Part shown: one piece after another, positions 9,581 to 23,167 of the stretch
Layout: each line of letters starts with the position of its first letter
Numbering within the stretch: position 1 is the first letter of the stretch
Source of the DNA: Nitrospira sp.
Lineage (GTDB): Bacteria > Nitrospirota > Nitrospiria > Nitrospirales > Nitrospiraceae
Direction of reading: 5' to 3'
DNA length: 64,000 nucleotides
NCBI GenBank assembly: GCA_024331125.1
Contig: JANDJI010000005.1
Span: forward strand, 163,555 to 227,554
Notes under the pieces: generated by a model
Database searches by the model: none
What the model saw: only the letters and a program-made list of their open reading frames with translations
Told to the model about the DNA's origin: nothing
Position numbers and translations under genes: made by a program

Positions 9581-9791
9581 AACCGGCCTTCGACGGTGTC
9601 GGCATTGTCGGCAAAGACCCCGTCCGCTCATTCGAAATAGGCGAGCCGCAGGCAATAGGCACATTCATTGACCATCCGGGCGGGGAGCAAGGGGATCGCC
9701 TCACTCCCCGCTCCATCGGCGAATACATCGTGTTCCACACGCTCTCTTCTCGGCAGAGCGGCTGGAACTATTCAGTTGTCAAAGAACGGGA
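9581..9791 (-). pseudogene. Decayed duplicate of the cas4-cas1 5' end and its upstream region
   Basis: This 211-bp stretch aligns without gaps to 8758-8968 at a constant offset of 823 bases, with about 20 differences by eye, so near 90% identity. It covers the 53 bases upstream of cas4-cas1 and its first ~52 codons. In this copy the start is GTG (at 9738), the Cas4 cysteine region 'NECAYC' is kept, and the Trp codon after 'RLAYFE' has become TGA (9628-9630). After 'EGRF' the similarity ends. It cannot encode a working Cas4. Both ends of the similarity are sharp. Confidence 0.9.
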
Positions 9792-10054
9792 CCCTGTGCT
9801 TGTGAGCCGCTATACCGTTTACTAGAGTGTCGGCAATCAACATGAAGCCGATTTGGAACGGTGTCTGGAGGTCTTTTGTGATCCTATCACTCCATCCGAT
9901 CAACCCCGATCAACCAGCGTCATACCGTTCGGTCGTAAGCCTGTCCCCTTCCGATATCATCGCTCCCCTCGCCATCCCCTCGACCTCTCTCTTACTGCCA
10001 CCGATCTGCTGCCGTAAGACACGCCAGCTTTTGATCTCCGTCTCTGTATCAGGC
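9792..10054. other. Gap without a recognisable gene
   Basis: These 263 bases lie between the cas4-cas1 remnant and the stop of the Asn-Pro repeat gene. A plus-strand open frame begins at 9827 but its translation is low in complexity and runs antisense through the repeat gene, so it is taken as a shadow. No promoter, terminator or cas remnant was recognised here. Confidence 0.5.
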
Positions 10055-10528
10055 TTATTCGCCGACGATGATCCATCCAGAGCCGTAGGGATTCGTCGGG
10101 CTGTCGAACCGGTACGGATTTCCCGCACCGAACGGGTTATTTATGCTGTCCGGCGAAAAGGGACTGCCATAGCGGCCGAACGGATTGCTGATAGAGTCAG
10201 GATCGTACGGATTCGCGCTCAGCCGACCGCGATAGTCCCCCTCGCGGTCATACAACCGCGGCGCCCGCGTCGCAAAGGGATTGGTCGCCGACTGATTACT
10301 GAACGGACTGCCATAGGGCCCAAACGGGTTGGTCGGGCTCTTGAAGGCATACGGCGAGCCGGCGCCGAAGGGATTGGCGAGCGAATTAGGATTGAAGGGA
10401 TTCGCGCTTAAGTCGCCGAGATACTCCGCACCTGTGGGGACCGAATTGGCGACCAGCAGCGCCGCGACCACCCACCACAGAGGTCTCTCCTTCGTTTCCC
10501 CATCAAACCTTGAAACTCGCTCTCTCAC
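10055..10528 (-). CDS. Exported Asn-Pro-Phe repeat protein
   Basis: About 157 residues. A hydrophobic stretch 'PLWWVVAALLVANSVPTGA' near residues 16-34 looks like a signal peptide. The rest is low-complexity with at least eight 'NPF' or 'NPY' units, mostly in the frame S-x-x-N-P-F-G-x-x-x-P-Y/F. No cysteines or catalytic motifs are seen. The GTG at 10528 was chosen because GAGGAG lies six bases upstream; a longer form from a GTG at 10603 would run through a csb2 remnant. A related Asn-Pro repeat protein lies at 19730-20098, so the two flank the main cas block. The function is unknown; a structural or surface role is only a guess. Confidence 0.6.
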   Translation of the reverse strand: MRERVSRFDGETKERPLWWVVAALLVANSVPTGAEYLGDLSANPFNPNSLANPFGAGSPYAFKSPTNPFGPYGSPFSNQSATNPFATRAPRLYDREGDYRGRLSANPYDPDSISNPFGRYGSPFSPDSINNPFGAGNPYRFDSPTNPYGSGWIIVGE

Positions 10529-10545
10529 GCATTTCTCCTCACGTA

Positions 10546-10605
10546 TCACAAACGACACTCTGCTTCCCCCACTGCCATGAACTGCCCCAGGCCGAAATGC
10601 CACAT
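10546..10605 (-). pseudogene. Short remnant of a csb2 3' end
   Basis: Read on the minus strand this gives 'MWHFGLGQFMAVGEAECRL' and a stop. It closely resembles the glycine-rich C-terminus of the intact Csb2 nearby ('AHFGLGQFMSVGKREA'), and the DNA agrees over some 38 bases with about half a dozen differences. It begins only a few bases after the frame-corrected end of the nucleotidyltransferase-HEPN gene. It is too short to be a gene. The assignment depends on the match to the local csb2 copy and could be questioned because of its small size. Confidence 0.55.
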
Positions 10606-10612
10606 GGCTGGC

Positions 10613-11339
10613 TTATTCCAGACCCTCACCGGGAAACAACTTGGTGATCAGCGATCGAGCCTCCGGCAAGTCGTGCCGAATGTCTTCGAGTTGCAATCCC
10701 CTTTTCCCCGACGCTGGAATACCGTTCCCCAATGTAGAATCCGGACACTCGTTCGCAGACCGGCCGCAAGGCCGAGAGATCAGGCATGAACGCGGTCGCC
10801 TCATCGAGGAGGTTTTGCAACGTATGGACCTTCTTCAATTTCCATCCCTGGCTGAGTAGGAAGGCCTTCAGATATTTCTCCAGGGCTTGCTGCAAAAAGA
10901 AGCCGGCTCCATCCGCATCCCCATCGGCCAGCAAGACATGGATCCGATGCCAGTCCCGGCGAGCGACCTTCAACCAATCCTCCGCGTAGGCGAATCCGGT
11001 CGCTCCGTCACAGATCCACTCCCGTTCGAACAATCTCCCCACAAACTGATCCTCACGCGCCAGACGGGTCGCCAACTCCTCCGGCGTCAGCACAATCGGC
11101 GCAAGAGGCATCCCATGGCTGATGTCTCTCACGAGAGCCAGCACCGACCCCATGCGCTCATAAAACCGTTCCTTGGTCGGGGCGACCACCAACAGGTCAA
11201 TATCGCTGTGCTCAGTCGGCTCACCGCACGCGACTGATCCATACACCAGCACCCGCTCCGCGCCATATCGGTCGCGCAATCGGTCCGCAATCGCCTTCAA
11301 GGCGGCCCGTGTCACCACGCCCCCAGTCGTCGTCCCCAT
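10613..11339 (-). pseudogene. Nucleotidyltransferase (MNT)-HEPN fusion protein with an apparent C-terminal frameshift
   Basis: The N-terminal domain has the nucleotidyltransferase motif 'YGSVACGE' (33-40) followed by 'SDIDLLVV' (45-52), with the metal-binding aspartates D46 and D48. The second half, from about residue 125, is a HEPN domain ('VARRDWHRIHVLL', 'FFLQQALEKYLKAFLLSQGW', 'KKVHTLQNLL'). MNT and HEPN proteins form toxin-antitoxin pairs in which the MNT partner modifies the HEPN RNase. The uninterrupted frame ends at 10626 with an odd arginine-rich tail, while another frame supplies a natural HEPN end, 'LQLEDIRHDLPEARSLITKL', stopping at 10613. The shift lies near 10695-10705 at a run of C and T. 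It could be real or a sequencing error. Confidence 0.75.
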
Positions 11340-11430
11340 TGCACCGCCTCCTGTTGATCTCCTCTAGCCCTCACTCACGGTCTAAATGGTCCCAGCTCTC
11401 AATGCCGCCACATCATTTCACACTTCACAT

Positions 11431-16365
<4,935 letters not shown>

Positions 16366-16369
<4 letters not shown>

Positions 16370-16917
16370 GAATCACCTCCGCGAAAGCCAATGCGCCGAC
16401 GGGGTAAGACAGGAGAGGGAAGCAAGAGCGGGCGAATCTTCTCGTAAAGATCACGAAGAGCCGCGTCATGGCCGATGAGCGTTTTCTCAATTTCCGCCAG
16501 CCGTTTTTCCATGTCGGTGCGGGTGATCAACGCTTGGCGCATGCGAACGAAAGCGCGCACCACGTACACGCTCATGTGGATCGCACGTTTGCTGTTCAGC
16601 ACATTGGCCGCCATGATAGCGCCGTGCTCCGTAAACGCATATGGAAGAGAGCGTCGGCCACCGCGCCCCCTTTTTGAGGTCGCAAATTGCGACCTCAAAG
16701 ATTCAGCCTCTTCCTTTGTGAGCTGGAACATAAAATCGTCAGGGAAGCGTTCCGCGTTTCGCTTCACTTGTTCATTCAGACGCTTGGTCGGCACCCCGTA
16801 CAATGCCGCCAAATCCGCATCCAGTACGACCTTGTTCCCGCGGATCATCAGGATTCGGCGTTCGATTTGCTCCACTGTCTCGACTGTCTCCCGTTCACCG
16901 GCAGGAACCGCCATCAT
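16366..16917 (-). CDS. ORF6N domain-containing protein embedded in the cas operon
   Basis: This 183-residue protein has an ORF6N domain at about residues 16-110, a DNA-binding module known from phage antirepressors: 'RGNKVVLDADLAALYGV', 'ERFPDDFMFQLTKEE', 'LRSQFATSKRGRGGRR' and 'LPYAFTEHGAIM'. A helical stretch follows (130-165), possibly a coiled coil for oligomerisation. It overlaps the cas3 end by 23 bases and touches csx17, so translation is likely coupled to both. GGAGG precedes the start. The role here is unknown; regulation of the locus is one possibility. Stand-alone ORF6N genes are common in bacteria, so capture from elsewhere is also plausible. Confidence 0.88.
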
Positions 16918-19438
16918 TAGGACCTCCGTGGCTCACACTACTCTGCGACCCTTTTTCAGCGCTCTGACTCGCACGCCAATCCGCCGCCCGCAAGACCGCC
17001 TCAAAATAGGCGAGGCGAAAAGGTCCCAACTTGTCTCGGAGATCAATCATCCGTTCGGCCCACGATGGCAGGCCGGCAAACGGCCGCTCTTCGCACAACC
17101 CCAGTTCTATCGGCTCCAGAGAAAGGGTGACTCTGGGCGCCAAGGTCCCGCCGCCAAGGTCGGTCTCGGGCAACTCATCGCCATCCCACACCCCTCGGGC
17201 AAAGCGGCGGCCTCCATCAGGACGGCTCTCGTTCGGCAACGAGCGGATCGACAGCCGCACCTTGCCATGATGGGCTGCAACCAGATAGGCCACCAAGTTC
17301 CTGAGTTCTTCGGAAATCGTGGTATTCCGCGGATCAAGCACCGCTAATGCCGAAGCCAGTTCGTGGCGGAAGTGGTGGCGTGTGTACCGTTTCCAACCTT
17401 GCCGGGATGCCTTCGCCCAGGGGCCTGTTCTTGGAGCCCCCTCCGGCAGCGCAGCTTGGAAGACCTCATGCGCTTTGCCCCGGTCATGCCAGCGGGCGGC
17501 ATGCCGCACGGCATCGGCCTCATTTTTATCAAGAGCCAGCGCACGCAGAAGCTGATCAACCTCCTGGCAAAGCTCATTGGTATGCTCGGCAATGGTCTGC
17601 CACCGATTGATTTGCGACAACGGATCAGCGTCGGTCGCATCTGGCATCTCGACTGTGGCTGCTCGGGCAGACTCGATCGGTTGAACCGACTCTTTGAGCG
17701 AGGGATCCCATCCTCGCTCCGTCGAGTAGCCTCCGGCATTCGCGTGCACCAGATAGACCTGTCCCGGCACGACCTGACTCTCCTTGACCAGTTCCCACAT
17801 TGTGTCCAGGAAGTTCCATCGCCAGACTTGTTTCTTGCGATCATCGCCGGAGACAAACTTTTTGAACTCACCAATGGGGACGGGACAAAGTTCCTCTCGT
17901 TTCGCGGCAGGCTCGGCTTTCTTTTCCTCTGTTTCATTCGGCGTTTTCTCATACTTGCGCCAGAAAACTTGCACATCGCTGTCTTCGACATCGCGGATGA
18001 AGCGATCAATATCAAGGTCGTTTCCGGCCAAGTCCGGCGTGGTGTCGAACAGATCAATCAGATCCTTCCGGCGGATCACGTGGGTATTCTCGAACGTGAG
18101 TGGGACCTCCGGCAGTGACGCCAGGCCGACATCCCTCAGACCGGTCAACTGTTTCTGGGCTTTCGTGAGCTCGTCAAGTTCGTAGGGAGCGGCGACTTTC
18201 TCGGCTTCTGTCACCTTGTCCGGTAAGGCAATCCAATAGACCTTTGCACGGTCCTTCTCCTCACCTCGCCGGTTGCAGCGTCCAAACCGTTGCACAAGCG
18301 ACGCCCACGGCGCTACCTCGGTGAACAGGGTCGTCGCGCTCACGTCCACGCCGGCCTCGATCACCTGCGTACTCACAACAATGGTCCCGTACGGCCTCGG
18401 CTGTGCCAACGCACGGTCCACCTGCTTCTCGCGGTCCTCCGACCGAAAGCGCGAGTGCAGCAACACCAACTCCGGCTGGTGGTTTTTTATGGCTTTGTCC
18501 AGTTCCTTTCTCAGTGCATCGAACACCTGGCGAGCCCGCTTGACCGTATTGACGATGACGATCGTTCTCGTGTTTGGCTTGTGGATTCCCAACACTTCCT
18601 TGGCCAACGCTTTGACATCGCCCATCACAGCCTTGGATTTGGCAAGAGGTTTTTTCGCTTGCCACCGATCTCGCAAAGTCTGGCACGTCTGTGCATTCAG
18701 CCCAGAAGTGTTGATTTCCTGCTCAACATCAAACCGCAGCTCCGCCAGGTTTTTGAGAAATGGTCCAAAGTCCACAGTTTTCAGCCAGTCCCGTTGGAGC
18801 GTGGCGGACATCCATACGGTCCGGCAGCCGTGGCTGTTCTTGGCTGTTTCTGCATCCCTGTTCGGAAGCAGACGGCGAAACGCTTCGAGTTGGGCCGTAG
18901 TCGCAAGCCCTGCTCCCATGAGCTGGATTTCGTCAAACACCCACAAACAGTCCGCATTGAGCATGCCGAACTGCATCGGCCAACGGGATCGTGTGGCGGC
19001 GTAGCCACGGTTGAGGGCCCGCGACAGCAGCATGTCCTGTGTGCCAACAAGGATTTGCTCTCGATCGGGATACATATCCCAATCTTCTTCCTCCTCGCCG
19101 CCCATCAGCATATGCACGGGGATTTCCTCGGCCAGCTCTCCGCTCTTTTTCAAGTTTTTAATCCAACTTTTGGCGCATTCGACCGTCTGCTCCACCAGCA
19201 CCCGCATGGGCAAGCAATACACAAGCCTCCGCGGAGTGCCTCTGCGGACTGCCCTGTTAGGATGGAACCGTCGCCGCCACAGCCACCCCAGCACCGCCAT
19301 GGCAGTCTTGCCCAAGCCTGTCGGGACGTGCACCAATTGGGACAACGCCTCGTCGCAGGCGAAGCGGGCCTGAAACGGAAAGGGTACATGACCGGTTGCT
19401 TGCTGAAACCATCGCACAAACGTGTGGTCGATGCTCAT
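16895..19438 (-). CDS. cas3: CRISPR-associated helicase-nuclease Cas3 (helicase then C-terminal HD)
   Basis: This 847-residue protein unwinds and cuts target DNA once the crRNA complex has bound. The helicase comes first: Walker A 'PTGLGKT' (39-45), the DEIQ box (169-172), 'WMSATLQ', and a motif VI-like 'LVQRFGRCNRRGE'. The HD nuclease is at the C-terminus: H651-D652 in 'ARWHDRGKAHE', then 'HHFRHELAS' and 'YLVAAHHGKVRLS'. The helicase-HD order is characteristic of type I-G. It is the first gene of the cas operon and has an AGAGGA site before its ATG. All key residues appear present. Confidence 0.96.
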   Translation of the reverse strand: MSIDHTFVRWFQQATGHVPFPFQARFACDEALSQLVHVPTGLGKTAMAVLGWLWRRRFHPNRAVRRGTPRRLVYCLPMRVLVEQTVECAKSWIKNLKKSGELAEEIPVHMLMGGEEEEDWDMYPDREQILVGTQDMLLSRALNRGYAATRSRWPMQFGMLNADCLWVFDEIQLMGAGLATTAQLEAFRRLLPNRDAETAKNSHGCRTVWMSATLQRDWLKTVDFGPFLKNLAELRFDVEQEINTSGLNAQTCQTLRDRWQAKKPLAKSKAVMGDVKALAKEVLGIHKPNTRTIVIVNTVKRARQVFDALRKELDKAIKNHQPELVLLHSRFRSEDREKQVDRALAQPRPYGTIVVSTQVIEAGVDVSATTLFTEVAPWASLVQRFGRCNRRGEEKDRAKVYWIALPDKVTEAEKVAAPYELDELTKAQKQLTGLRDVGLASLPEVPLTFENTHVIRRKDLIDLFDTTPDLAGNDLDIDRFIRDVEDSDVQVFWRKYEKTPNETEEKKAEPAAKREELCPVPIGEFKKFVSGDDRKKQVWRWNFLDTMWELVKESQVVPGQVYLVHANAGGYSTERGWDPSLKESVQPIESARAATVEMPDATDADPLSQINRWQTIAEHTNELCQEVDQLLRALALDKNEADAVRHAARWHDRGKAHEVFQAALPEGAPRTGPWAKASRQGWKRYTRHHFRHELASALAVLDPRNTTISEELRNLVAYLVAAHHGKVRLSIRSLPNESRPDGGRRFARGVWDGDELPETDLGGGTLAPRVTLSLEPIELGLCEERPFAGLPSWAERMIDLRDKLGPFRLAYFEAVLRAADWRASQSAEKGSQSSVSHGGPNDGGSCR

Positions 19439-19729
19439 CGTGGTGTCCTCTCGCCAACACCGCTGTTTAACTGTCGCCCTGCCTCAGCGCAACAAGAGAA
19501 ACGTTGCCGATTCACTCATAAGCCCTGCGAGGGCGTGATGTCCTCAGTCCGTCTCTCTCTGGCTCGCCCTTGCCTCCCTGATGCAGGCCTGTCCCCTGAG
19601 GCGTGATGCCATGAATTTCCTTTTGTCGCAGAAACTTGGTTGATAGGAGAAGCGTTCATACTGTGAGTCTGCGTGGCCCCCGTTGGTACAGGACGATCGC
19701 TCTCTCTGTCGTTTCATCTCTCCCTTTCC
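19439..19729. other. Upstream region of the cas operon
   Basis: These 291 bases separate the Asn-Pro repeat gene from cas3 on the same strand and should contain the cas operon promoter. No convincing -10 and -35 pair, terminator hairpin or copy of the inverted motif at 20174 was seen. Confidence 0.4.
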
Positions 19730-20098
19730 TCACCATTTCCTCGACGGCTTTTCTCCATTCAACGGTGCGAAGGGCACGTCGAGGTTGTACTGGTTCACCG
19801 GATTTAATGGATTGTCCGGATGGTACCGATTCACGGGATGGAAGGGATTGTTGGGATTGTATCGGTTGATGGGATTGAGCGGATTGCCAGGGTCATAACG
19901 GTTGACCGGGTTAAAGGGATTGTCCGGATCATACTGGTTCGCCGGATTCAGTGGGTTATCGGGTGCATACCGCTGAGTCGGGGCGAAGATGTTGTAGTCC
20001 CGCTCGTAGCGCGGATCGAACCCCCACTCGGCCCGGCTCGTCGAAGGCCACAGGCAACACACCAGCAAGGCGACGCGCCATCCTGTGTTCGTTCGCAT
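19730..20098 (-). CDS. Exported Asn-Pro 12-residue repeat protein
   Basis: About 122 residues. The N-terminus 'GWRVALLVCCLWPSTSRA' is a clear signal peptide. The mature protein is five to six copies of a 12-residue repeat of the form N-P-(L/F)-N-P-x-N-(R/Q)-Y-x-P-(D/G/N), so the DNA has an imperfect 36-bp period. The start at 20098 has GAGGAGG upstream. It lies between the WYL regulator and cas3, all on the minus strand. A similar but not identical protein sits at 10055-10528. The function is unknown. Confidence 0.65.
   Translation of the reverse strand: MRTNTGWRVALLVCCLWPSTSRAEWGFDPRYERDYNIFAPTQRYAPDNPLNPANQYDPDNPFNPVNRYDPGNPLNPINRYNPNNPFHPVNRYHPDNPLNPVNQYNLDVPFAPLNGEKPSRKW
19760..19975. 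repeat. Imperfect 36-bp tandem repeat inside the Asn-Pro repeat gene
   Basis: Each unit codes for one 12-residue repeat. The period happens to equal the CRISPR repeat length but the units are contiguous, diverged and coding, so this is not a CRISPR array. Confidence 0.7.
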
Positions 20099-20173
20099 GA
20101 CCGCCTCCTCTCTTTTTCTCCTCTTGCAGACGACCTGATACGAGATCATCGGACTCAAGTGTCGCACAGGTTC

Positions 20174-20190
20174 GTGACAACCAAGGTCAC
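20174..20190. promoter_or_regulatory. Inverted-repeat element, copy 1
   Basis: GTGACAACCAAGGTCAC is an inverted repeat, GTGAC-N7-GTCAC. It lies 76 bases upstream of the Asn-Pro repeat gene start and has a near-identical partner 102 bases away. It could be an operator for the neighbouring WYL regulator; this is inference from position only. Confidence 0.4.
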
Positions 20191-20275
20191 AAGCATCCCC
20201 TTACGTTCACGATGCGTAATCCTGCGTTTTCTCCGCAGTTGGGGGCAGCCGATGCTCCAAGAGTTCTCTTTTCGT

Positions 20276-20292
20276 GTGACAACAAGGGTCAC
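20276..20292. promoter_or_regulatory. Inverted-repeat element, copy 2
   Basis: GTGACAACAAGGGTCAC has the same GTGAC-N7-GTCAC form as the element at 20174. It overlaps the last codons of the WYL regulator gene. Confidence 0.4.
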
Positions 20293-21272
20293 TCGCCGGC
20301 CAGAATCTTCTTCGCCTCCGCCAAGACGGCAGCCTTCAACCGGTCCGGCCGGATCACCCGCACGCCGCTGCCAAAGCTGAAGATCCACCCGATGAGTTCT
20401 CTCGTATCCGCCACCTGGAGTTCCATGCGAAGTCGCCCCTTTGGAAGCGGCGTGAATTTTTGGCTGGGGTGCCAGATTCGATCCTTCGCCCAGGCCGCTG
20501 TCGCCTTGTCAAAGACCAGTTCGACCTCAATGCGAGGGCCCCGCATGACCGTGAGTGAATCATGCACAAACGCCTCCAAGTCAAACCCGAGCGGCATTTG
20601 ATAGGGATGGTCGGTCAGGGTCACCGAGCGGATTCGCTCCACGGCGAACAAGCGAGGCTCCTTGCGGAGATGGCAGTAGCCGATCAAATAAAGTCCCCCT
20701 GAGGCATACCAGAGACGATAGGGGTCGATCTCTCGTCTGGTCATTCTGCCGCGCGACGCGGAAAAGTAGCGCACTTGGACCGTCCACTTCCTGTCGATGG
20801 CCTGGGTCAGTCGGTCGATGGTGTCGCGATGGGACTTGTAGGTTTTGTGGGGGCCCAATCCCACGGCGAACAGGTTCTGAAGCTGTTGCGCATAGTCGAG
20901 CGACGCGGGGGGCAGCAGGCTCGACGCCTTGGCCATGGCTGAATCCAAGGCCGCTTGAATATGGGTGCCGGCCAAGGGCTTGAGCAGCGCCCGGCTCATG
21001 ACCAGCGCCATCAGCTCGGTCGGCGAAAACGACAGGGCCGGTGCATGCCGGACCCCGTCCATGAGCCGCCACCGGACCTGGCCGTCGACTCGCTCATTGA
21101 CGAGGGGAAATCCCGAGGCCTCCAACGCCTCCAGATCGCGTCGGATGGTTCTCAAATGGCGGGAGTAGTCGGCGGGCAATCGCGCCTTCAACTCATCCAG
21201 CGTGACGCCGGCCGATGACTCCAACAAGCGCAGCAGATGCCACTGGCGGGTAATCTGATCGTTGCGCGGCAC
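20289..21272 (-). CDS. HTH-WYL domain transcriptional regulator
   Basis: This 327-residue protein has an N-terminal DeoR-like winged helix (about 1-65, 'SRHLRTIRRDLEALEASGFP') and a WYL domain ('DPYRLWYASGGLYLIGYCH' near residue 186) followed by a C-terminal extension. WYL regulators sense ligands such as nucleic acids and often control CRISPR-Cas and other defence loci. It is on the same strand as cas3, with only the Asn-Pro repeat gene between them, which makes control of this locus plausible. The start is GTG. Two matching inverted repeats lie just downstream. Confidence 0.88.
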   Translation of the reverse strand: MPRNDQITRQWHLLRLLESSAGVTLDELKARLPADYSRHLRTIRRDLEALEASGFPLVNERVDGQVRWRLMDGVRHAPALSFSPTELMALVMSRALLKPLAGTHIQAALDSAMAKASSLLPPASLDYAQQLQNLFAVGLGPHKTYKSHRDTIDRLTQAIDRKWTVQVRYFSASRGRMTRREIDPYRLWYASGGLYLIGYCHLRKEPRLFAVERIRSVTLTDHPYQMPLGFDLEAFVHDSLTVMRGPRIEVELVFDKATAAWAKDRIWHPSQKFTPLPKGRLRMELQVADTRELIGWIFSFGSGVRVIRPDRLKAAVLAEAKKILAGE

Positions 21273-21431
21273 ACTCTACCCCGCGATCCAGGCGAACGCT
21301 AGGATACGGAAGGAAGCCGAAAGGGTCAATCGCCTCAAAAGCTTTTTACGTCAAGCCGTACTGAGAAGGGTGCGGCAGGCCACGGAGGAGACTTCCGCTG
21401 CTTGGAGAAAGGAGAACGACGACCGTGCCGG

Positions 21432-22661
21432 CTAGTTCGTTTTGCATTCAGCGAGCGCGAACTTTCGCTTGCCGATCTTGAGGCGACGTTGCTGCCCTTC
21501 GCGAAACGCGATCACCGTCTCGGGATTGGACTCTTTCATACCATCGACTTCCACCCCCCCCTGGACGATCAACCGTCTGGCCTCGCTGCCGCTGGCCACC
21601 AATCCTGTTGCAGCGATGAGTTTCACCAACTTGATGCCGCTTATCCCGGCGGCATCCCGCTCCGGCAAATCGGCCGGCGTCAGGATGAGATGTTTGTCCG
21701 GCTGATCGGGGAACTCTTGGGCTTGGAATTTGTGCTGAAACTCGGCTCTCGCCAGACGCCCGGCCTCCGGCCCGTGATACCGAGCGACGATCAATTCGGC
21801 CAATGACTGCTTGGCCTCCATCGGATGAAGAGACTTGACTCGCTCCAGATTTTCGGTCGTGAGCAATTCATAATAACGGAGCATCAGGCCGTCGCTGATC
21901 GACATGAGCTTGCCGAACATCTCGCCCGGCGGGTCTTCGAGCGCGATATAGTTGCCGACACTCTTGCTCATTTTTTTGACACCGTCGGTTCCCTCGAGCA
22001 ACGGCATCGTGATGACTACCTGTGATTCCTGCCCGTAGTCCCGCTGGAGTTCTCGTCCCACGAGGAGATTGAACTTTTGGTCGGTCCCACCCAGCTCCAC
22101 ATCCGCTTTCAAGGCGACGGAGTCGTATCCCTGCACAAGCGGATAGAGAAACTCATGGACACTGATCGGCTTTTGCTCCTCGAACCGTTTGCGGAAATCA
22201 TCCCGCTCCATCATGCGCGCCACTCGGTAGTGCGCCGCCAGTTGAATGAGTCCCTCCGCCGACATCGTCCCCATCCAGCGGCTGTTGAACTCGATCAGAG
22301 TCTTTGCCGGATCGAGAATTTTGAAAATCTGCCGTTGATAGGTCTTGGCGTTTTCCTGAACCTGCTCCTTGGTGAGCGCCTTTCGCGTTTCCGACACGCC
22401 GGTGGGGTCGCCGATCATGCCGGTGAAATCGCCGATCAAGAAGATGACCTGATGGCCCAAGTCTTGAAAGTGTTTGAGTTTGTGAATCAACACCGTGTGC
22501 CCCAGGTGCAGGTCGGGCGCGGTGGGGTCAAAGCCGGCCTTGACCCGAAGGGGCCGACCCTCCTTGATCGAACGGGTGAGCTTCGCCTCCAACTCCGCCG
22601 GCTGGATGATCTCCACCGCGCCGCGCCCGATCAGTTCCAACTGTTCTTTGACGTCGATCAT
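21432..22661 (-). CDS. tyrS: Tyrosine--tRNA ligase
   Basis: This 409-residue class I synthetase charges tRNA-Tyr. The HIGH motif appears as 'HLGH' near residue 53, and KMSKS as 'KKMSKSVGN' near 232. An S4 RNA-binding domain occupies the C-terminus ('[14 protein letters not shown]'). The length and layout fit the second bacterial TyrRS subgroup. It overlaps the comEA-like gene by four bases, so lpdA, the comEA-like gene and tyrS appear to be one transcript. Confidence 0.96.
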   Translation of the reverse strand: MIDVKEQLELIGRGAVEIIQPAELEAKLTRSIKEGRPLRVKAGFDPTAPDLHLGHTVLIHKLKHFQDLGHQVIFLIGDFTGMIGDPTGVSETRKALTKEQVQENAKTYQRQIFKILDPAKTLIEFNSRWMGTMSAEGLIQLAAHYRVARMMERDDFRKRFEEQKPISVHEFLYPLVQGYDSVALKADVELGGTDQKFNLLVGRELQRDYGQESQVVITMPLLEGTDGVKKMSKSVGNYIALEDPPGEMFGKLMSISDGLMLRYYELLTTENLERVKSLHPMEAKQSLAELIVARYHGPEAGRLARAEFQHKFQAQEFPDQPDKHLILTPADLPERDAAGISGIKLVKLIAATGLVASGSEARRLIVQGGVEVDGMKESNPETVIAFREGQQRRLKIGKRKFALAECKTN

Positions 22662-23167
22662 GATGGCCGTTCCTCGACCTTGGTTGTGTTCTCCCTCTCC
22701 AAAACCGTCACGAACGGCCTGAGCCGTTCAAGCGTTTTACGGCCGATCCCCTTGACAGCCAACAGATCCTCGACCGTTTGGAACCGCCCGATCGATGCTC
22801 GATACTCCATGACACGCCGGGCCAGCACGGCTCCGATGCCGGGCAGCGATTCCAGCTCGCTGACGTCGGCGCGATTGAGATCCACAGGTCCAAGCGAACC
22901 GGATCGGACCGGGGAAGCCGCGCGATTGCGGGTTCGCGGCTCGGTTCGAACGTTGTTCTCGGCCGGTGCACCTGTCGCCCCCGCCTGCGCCTTAAGCTCC
23001 TTGGGGGTCAGTGACTCTGCGACGGAAGCCTCAACCGCGACAGGCGCCGGTTCGTCCGGCGAGAGGGCCTCAGGACCCGAGCCGTCGGGAGCCTGCCACG
23101 CCATCCACCAGACAAGGCCCATCGTGGCAGTCAGCAGGCCGAGCTTGATGGCCAGCGAGCGAATCAT
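22658..23167 (-). CDS. ComEA-like helix-hairpin-helix DNA-binding protein
   Basis: This 169-residue protein has one N-terminal membrane anchor ('[16 protein letters not shown]'), a Pro/Ala/Glu-rich linker, and a C-terminal pair of helix-hairpin-helix motifs: '[16 protein letters not shown]' and '[15 protein letters not shown]'. This is the layout of ComEA, the periplasmic DNA receptor in natural transformation. A ComEC homologue occurs at 26973-29513 on the same strand, which supports a DNA-uptake role. It overlaps both neighbours by four bases. Confidence 0.85.
   Translation of the reverse strand: MIRSLAIKLGLLTATMGLVWWMAWQAPDGSGPEALSPDEPAPVAVEASVAESLTPKELKAQAGATGAPAENNVRTEPRTRNRAASPVRSGSLGPVDLNRADVSELESLPGIGAVLARRVMEYRASIGRFQTVEDLLAVKGIGRKTLERLRPFVTVLERENTTKVEERPS

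Noticed and set aside
9189..9740. 183-residue minus-strand frame over hicA
   Set aside because: It joins out-of-frame cas4 remnant sequence with the antisense of hicA and is not a real protein.
9827..10411. 194-residue plus-strand frame
   Set aside because: Most of it is antisense to the Asn-Pro repeat gene, and its Ile/Arg/Gly-rich repeats mirror that gene.
18290..19606. 438-residue plus-strand frame
   Set aside because: It is antisense to cas3, with no domain and histidine/arginine-rich content typical of a shadow frame.
19760..19975. Possible second CRISPR array with a 36-bp period
   Set aside because: The units are contiguous, diverged and code for a clean 12-residue protein repeat; there are no unique spacers.
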